NCBI GenBank assembly: GCA_030374735.1 | Contig: JASCIV010000031.1 | Span: 1-64,000, forward strand | Reading direction: 5' to 3' | From: Gracilaria caudata | Taxonomy: Eukaryota; Rhodophyta; Florideophyceae; Gracilariales; Gracilariaceae | DNA: 64,000 bases | Part shown: one piece after another, positions 60,603 to 64,000 of the stretch | Numbering within the stretch: position 1 is the first letter of the stretch | Layout: each line of letters begins with the position of its first letter | Notes under the pieces: model-generated | Database searches by the model: none | What the model was told of the DNA's origin: nothing | What the model saw: the letters and a program-made list of their open reading frames with translations, nothing else | Position numbers and translations under genes: made by a program

Positions 60603-61319
60603 ATGGATAACACTGGCCAGGCTCCCTCACAACAAGCCTCCTCTTTCTGGAATCGAGCGCGGTCCATGATCTATGATAGGGCAATCGTAAGTCTCACTTC
60701 CAAGTGGTACAGTCTGGTACTCCAACAGATACCCGAGCACAGCCACATTTTAGACGTAGGCATTGGCACCGGGGCAGCCTTGATCGCCAGCGCAAACTTG
60801 CTCCGAGCCAAAAACATCACCGTGCTCGGCGTCGATTACGATAACTCATACGTCAAAGCGTGTGAACAAAACATACAAAAAGCCGAACTCACAAAGTTCA
60901 TATCTGTCGTACATGCAGATATCAGGAAGTTTGAACCACCAGATCACAGACTGTACAATCATATTTATTTCAGCGGCAGTTTCATGATAATTCCTGATCA
61001 GGTAGGCGTTCTAAACAACATGGTTAATCTTCTTGTTGATAGACAGGATGGTCGAATCTTCTTCACACAAACGTTTGAACTTCAGAAGAACACTTGGATG
61101 GAATGGCTTAAGCCGAAGCTTTCGTCCATAACTACAATCGACTTTGGTACTGTTACATATCAGCAGGACTTTGAGGACGTTCTTGCTGCCGCAAATATGG
61201 CAATGGAATCAAATGAACTTATCGAAGATGGAAACGAGAAGCTTAATGTTAGAGAATCACGACTGATATGTGCTCGGAGTAAGATATATGACAAAACGCA
61301 AAGCGAGACCGTGGCGTAG
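60603..61319 (+). CDS. Class I SAM-dependent methyltransferase
   Basis: This 238-residue protein has the Rossmann-type methyltransferase motif I in HILDVGIGTGAALIAS (about residues 48-63), the acidic end of strand 2 in VLGVDYDNSYV, and motif II/III features (VVHADIRKF). The topology after that (IYFSGSFMIIPDQ, then GRIFFTQTF) fits small-molecule methyltransferases. The substrate is not evident. The ATG at 60603 is chosen. An N-terminal Ser/Gln-rich stretch is short, with no clear targeting peptide. It is convergent with the DUF4336 gene, 155 bases apart. Confidence 0.85.
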   Translation: MDNTGQAPSQQASSFWNRARSMIYDRAIVSLTSKWYSLVLQQIPEHSHILDVGIGTGAALIASANLLRAKNITVLGVDYDNSYVKACEQNIQKAELTKFISVVHADIRKFEPPDHRLYNHIYFSGSFMIIPDQVGVLNNMVNLLVDRQDGRIFFTQTFELQKNTWMEWLKPKLSSITTIDFGTVTYQQDFEDVLAAANMAMESNELIEDGNEKLNVRESRLICARSKIYDKTQSETVA

Positions 61320-61474
61320 ACCGGTGCTTGCCACCTCGTGCCATTCCGTACTATCGCGTGCACAAGGTTGCAGTTATTTGCGTTAGAGCGTTTCATCGCC
61401 GCGACATAGTGCCGCGTCTCAAGAGTTCGAGTGTGTATATTGGATGGGGATGCAATTCGACAGCGTCAGTCGAG

Positions 61475-62314
61475 TCATTTTGGCAATCGCGCGTACGCAA
61501 TAGCCGCTAAAACCGATATAGCGGTGAGCACAACGTAGGGTCCTACACGTGCAGCAATTTGTGAAGCTGGGGAAGATATGTACTTGTAAATGCCTTTTCG
61601 AAAAACTTCCTTTCCCTTGTCTTCAATCACATCTCCGTGACATGGTACGATGGAGTCCCATGGCATCGACAGCAGCTCATCGAACTGCGGTTTGCTCTCG
61701 GAGCAAAATGGCCACATCATTAACATGAGTGGGATGCTTGTTTGCATTGGGCCCATGCCTCTTCCAATTCGCACGAACGCATTCACGCCTAGTCCGGCTC
61801 CCCGAAGCGTAGTTCTTGATATATTGAATGCGGTGTCTGCCACAACAAGCGTTCGTGATGGGATGTGAACTAACACGATTTCTTGGAAGACACACATCTC
61901 AGACAGACAGAACAAGATCACATCGTCCGACAGCGCTAACGACGAAGTCACAGTAGTACCCCAATTGCGCTCCGGGAATCGGCTTTTCAATGCAGGTGAA
62001 CTGTACAGCGTGGCGTGAGGAAAAGCTGCTTTCGTCCGCTGCGCATAAGTCGAATGCATGCTGTTCGGCGCAACAATTACTGTCACTTCACCCAAAGCCT
62101 GCACGGCTTCGAGGTCGAGTAGATCTGGATTAGTCGGAGAATAAATGAGAAGCTTCTTGTTAGGCAGTTTGATAAAAACGGTTCGAAGCGGAAAGTGAAG
62201 ACCGGGCGCCGCTTTAAACAACGAGTGAACCGCAAACAAACTTGGATTATAAAGCTCATGCAGCCCGGGATCTACGGCAACTGTGCCGTCTGTTTTCTTC
62301 GCTGTGCTGCTCAT
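61475..62314 (-). CDS. DUF4336 (metallo-beta-lactamase-like) protein with C-terminal membrane anchor
   Basis: From the ATG at 62314 the protein has 279 residues; an upstream extension begins with TTG. The order VFIKLPNKKLLIYSPTNPD, then VTVIVAPNSMHSTYAQ, LVHIPSRTLVVADTAFN and IVPCHGDVIED matches DUF4336 proteins, which have a metallo-beta-lactamase fold with reduced metal-binding motifs. The last 25 residues are hydrophobic (VGPYVVLTAISVLAAIAYARLP), a likely tail anchor not usual for the family. Function is unknown; an esterase-like or binding role is conceivable. It is a single exon. Confidence 0.8.
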   Translation of the reverse strand: MSSTAKKTDGTVAVDPGLHELYNPSLFAVHSLFKAAPGLHFPLRTVFIKLPNKKLLIYSPTNPDLLDLEAVQALGEVTVIVAPNSMHSTYAQRTKAAFPHATLYSSPALKSRFPERNWGTTVTSSLALSDDVILFCLSEMCVFQEIVLVHIPSRTLVVADTAFNISRTTLRGAGLGVNAFVRIGRGMGPMQTSIPLMLMMWPFCSESKPQFDELLSMPWDSIVPCHGDVIEDKGKEVFRKGIYKYISSPASQIAARVGPYVVLTAISVLAAIAYARLPK

Positions 62315-62587
62315 CACGAATCTTGCACTAGGTGCTGAAAGACCGCGGGTGTGTTGACGTTCGCATGGGAGAGAATGTCCAGCAGACTCCCTTATATGGG
62401 AACGGATTTCCAGGATCGCAGTCAAAATGGTAGTAGTAAATAGACCTGAGCACTTGTTTCTATGAAGGGTTAGCTATGTATGATAGCCTGTAGCAACCTC
62501 TATGTGCAGCAATACTATGAAAATATTTCGGGCGTTCCGTACAAGGGCAATGTTATACAAAAACTTTTTTACTCTTTGAGGATTTTG

Positions 62588-64000
62588 TCACGTTTCGACG
62601 AAGGAATTGCTGCCGTGACCCTTACGATTCTCGGTCACGTTGGTTGGCTCGAGGTTGTCTATATCATCGACGTCTTCGTCCTCATCGAGCTTAGGTCTTA
62701 CCATTCGCTGTGTGCTTCGAAAACTGTTCTTGCTTCTTGACCTGAGCCTTTTCCTTTTTCGCATTTCGGAATCACGCTCAATAGCATCGTTCGTCGTGCT
62801 TAAATCGCGAGGAGGATCAGACCGATTCTTGTCATTGTCGTTTTCCGTGGTGGGCTGCGACTGTTGATCATTGTCAGGTACTACGTCGTCGTCTGAATCC
62901 ATAATTCCAATGTTCAGGTTGTCCAAGTCATCCACATCTTCGTCTTCTTCGAGCTTTGGTCTTTCAGCTTGCTGCCGACGTCGAGCTGCACTTTTCCTGT
63001 TGGCCCTGGATCTTCTCTCTTTCCGTGACTTCCTGCCACCCTCAAGATAGTTCCGACGCGTCGCTCGCACGATACTGAGTTGTGATATATCTGAGTCATT
63101 CCCAGAGTCCTTATCATCATCTTTCCGTTTATCGGAAGCGGCTTTCTGACGAATGTACGATGTATACATCTGACAGCTTCCTTTGTCCATCCCAAACACC
63201 ATATCAAGAGTTAAGCCAGGGTTTATGGACAACCATTCGAAAAATGTTCTTGTCACATCTCTCGCAAGTACCCCGAGTCTGTCCAATACTGAAAACTGCA
63301 TCACGGTACTGTGCTGGGGGGCATTTAGCATCAGTTCCATGAAGTGCATGTTCCCAAGCGTAAAGAACTGGCCACACAGGGAACCGCGTTCACGAAGCTT
63401 CGCCACCTTCCATATTGACGAAATCAACTGCGCACTCTTAGCCACCACAATCGGAGATAGTAGAGCTTTCGCGCCCTCAGGAATAGGATAGGATTGACCA
63501 GTCAAGGCCACTGAGTGACAAATCATAGCCCTAATGGGAAGCATGAAAGTTTGGATGGCTCTTACGTGAGCAAAGCGTCTAATGATACCCATACTCTCCA
63601 TTTCTCGGATTTCCAGCTCCTCGTCACTGTCCCCACTTTCATCTCCAGCCTTTGCTTCACCGGATTTGTCGTAAGTAGCTTGGATTCCTTCCTTCTGACC
63701 AAGCGTGATTCCTTCAGATATTGCTTCGTTGATGGTTGTGACGAATTTTGCTTGTAATTGCCTTCCTTCATTCTCGACATCGGCCATAAGCATTCTCCTT
63801 GCTTTCTCGGTCTTCTTTTTTGCCTTCGCTTTTGCTTCGGCTTCAGCATCGGCGAGAAGCGCTTCTCGGATCTTGGATGAATTGTTCATCTTAGTCTGTG
63901 TTACTTGCTCGTCTTTATTGATCTCTTCATCGAGATCCTCCTCCAGAATCGGGTGAAGATCATTTGAGTGCCCGCTACCCCCTGTGCTCTGATCGTTGGG
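62588..64000 (-). CDS. Acidic nuclear-type protein of unknown family (5' end outside the window)
   Basis: The frame stays open to the window edge, upstream of the first visible ATG (63889), with acidic residues (HPILEEDLDEEINKDEQ), so the gene is cut here and the true start is beyond 64000. At least 470 residues are visible. A helical middle (from IIRRFAHVRAIQTFMLPIRAM to FFEWLSINPGLTLDMVFGMD) looks folded. The C-terminal 180 residues are charged and disordered, with basic nuclear-localisation-like runs (RKSRKERRSRANRK) and two copies of a motif: RPKLEEDEDVDDLDNL and RPKLDEDEDVDDIDNL. A chromatin or replication role would fit but is unproven. 62315-62587 shows no gene. Confidence 0.65.
   Translation of the reverse strand, partial: PNDQSTGGSGHSNDLHPILEEDLDEEINKDEQVTQTKMNNSSKIREALLADAEAEAKAKAKKKTEKARRMLMADVENEGRQLQAKFVTTINEAISEGITLGQKEGIQATYDKSGEAKAGDESGDSDEELEIREMESMGIIRRFAHVRAIQTFMLPIRAMICHSVALTGQSYPIPEGAKALLSPIVVAKSAQLISSIWKVAKLRERGSLCGQFFTLGNMHFMELMLNAPQHSTVMQFSVLDRLGVLARDVTRTFFEWLSINPGLTLDMVFGMDKGSCQMYTSYIRQKAASDKRKDDDKDSGNDSDISQLSIVRATRRNYLEGGRKSRKERRSRANRKSAARRRQQAERPKLEEDEDVDDLDNLNIGIMDSDDDVVPDNDQQSQPTTENDNDKNRSDPPRDLSTTNDAIERDSEMRKRKRLRSRSKNSFRSTQRMVRPKLDEDEDVDDIDNLEPTNVTENRKGHGSNSFVET

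Noticed and set aside
1..64000. CRISPR arrays, rRNA or bacterial operons
   Set aside because: No regularly spaced repeats or rRNA segments were seen, and the gene structure is eukaryotic.

Overview
The window is nuclear DNA of a eukaryotic alga, most likely a multicellular red alga with a compact, intron-poor genome (Chondrus- or Gracilaria-like; this placement is inference). Proteins that look plastid-targeted (ferrochelatase, an ABC1-type kinase, a carrier) stand beside typical eukaryotic nuclear genes: MCM6, eRF1, PHF5A, NDUFA12, profilin, Sec1/Munc18, a TBC RabGAP and kynurenine 3-monooxygenase. Most genes are single exons. At least four (profilin, NDUFA12, PHF5A, an FSH1-type hydrolase) are split by introns of 57 to 115 nt with GT-AG ends and often a TACTAAC-like branch point. 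Several predicted ORFs begin at TTG or GTG; I moved those starts to the first in-frame ATG.

Layout. 0-7.1 kb: XPG/Rad2 repair nuclease convergent with MCM6. 7.1-13.2 kb: a secreted cysteine-rich protein, a DUF1963 protein, and a non-LTR retrotransposon RNase H remnant. 13.2-20.2 kb: a Gln/Pro-rich RGG protein, a plastid-type mitochondrial-carrier-family protein and a three-exon profilin. 20.7-28.9 kb: a TBC RabGAP, a small membrane protein, NDUFA12, an SRPBCC protein, a single-pass membrane protein and RAD18. 29-36.8 kb: ABC1K kinase, ARMC6, an OB-fold protein resembling the BRCA2 DNA-binding domain, and PHF5A. 37-45.2 kb: eRF1, an unresolved split gene, kynurenine 3-monooxygenase, Sec1 and ferrochelatase. 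46.7-50.3 kb: M20 dipeptidase, SAYSvFN protein, FSH1 hydrolase. 50.9-55.9 kb: a UvrD-like helicase with a C-terminal nuclease-like domain, then a pseudogene and an intact copy of a DODA/LigB-type dioxygenase. 57-62.3 kb: a palindrome-rich zone, a GC-rich membrane protein, a methyltransferase and a DUF4336 protein. 62.6-64 kb: an unknown acidic protein cut by the window edge.

Genes are mostly arranged in convergent or divergent pairs with short spacers. Genome maintenance is strongly represented (XPG, MCM6, RAD18, BRCA2-like OB protein, helicase-nuclease). Three of these carry near-identical E2F/DP-type sites (TTTTGGCGCCAA or TTTGGCGGGAA) at their 5' ends, suggesting a shared S-phase regulon. 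Intergenic DNA from about 31 to 60 kb holds several near-perfect short-loop hairpins that may belong to a small non-autonomous repeat family. I saw no convincing tRNA, rRNA or CRISPR array.
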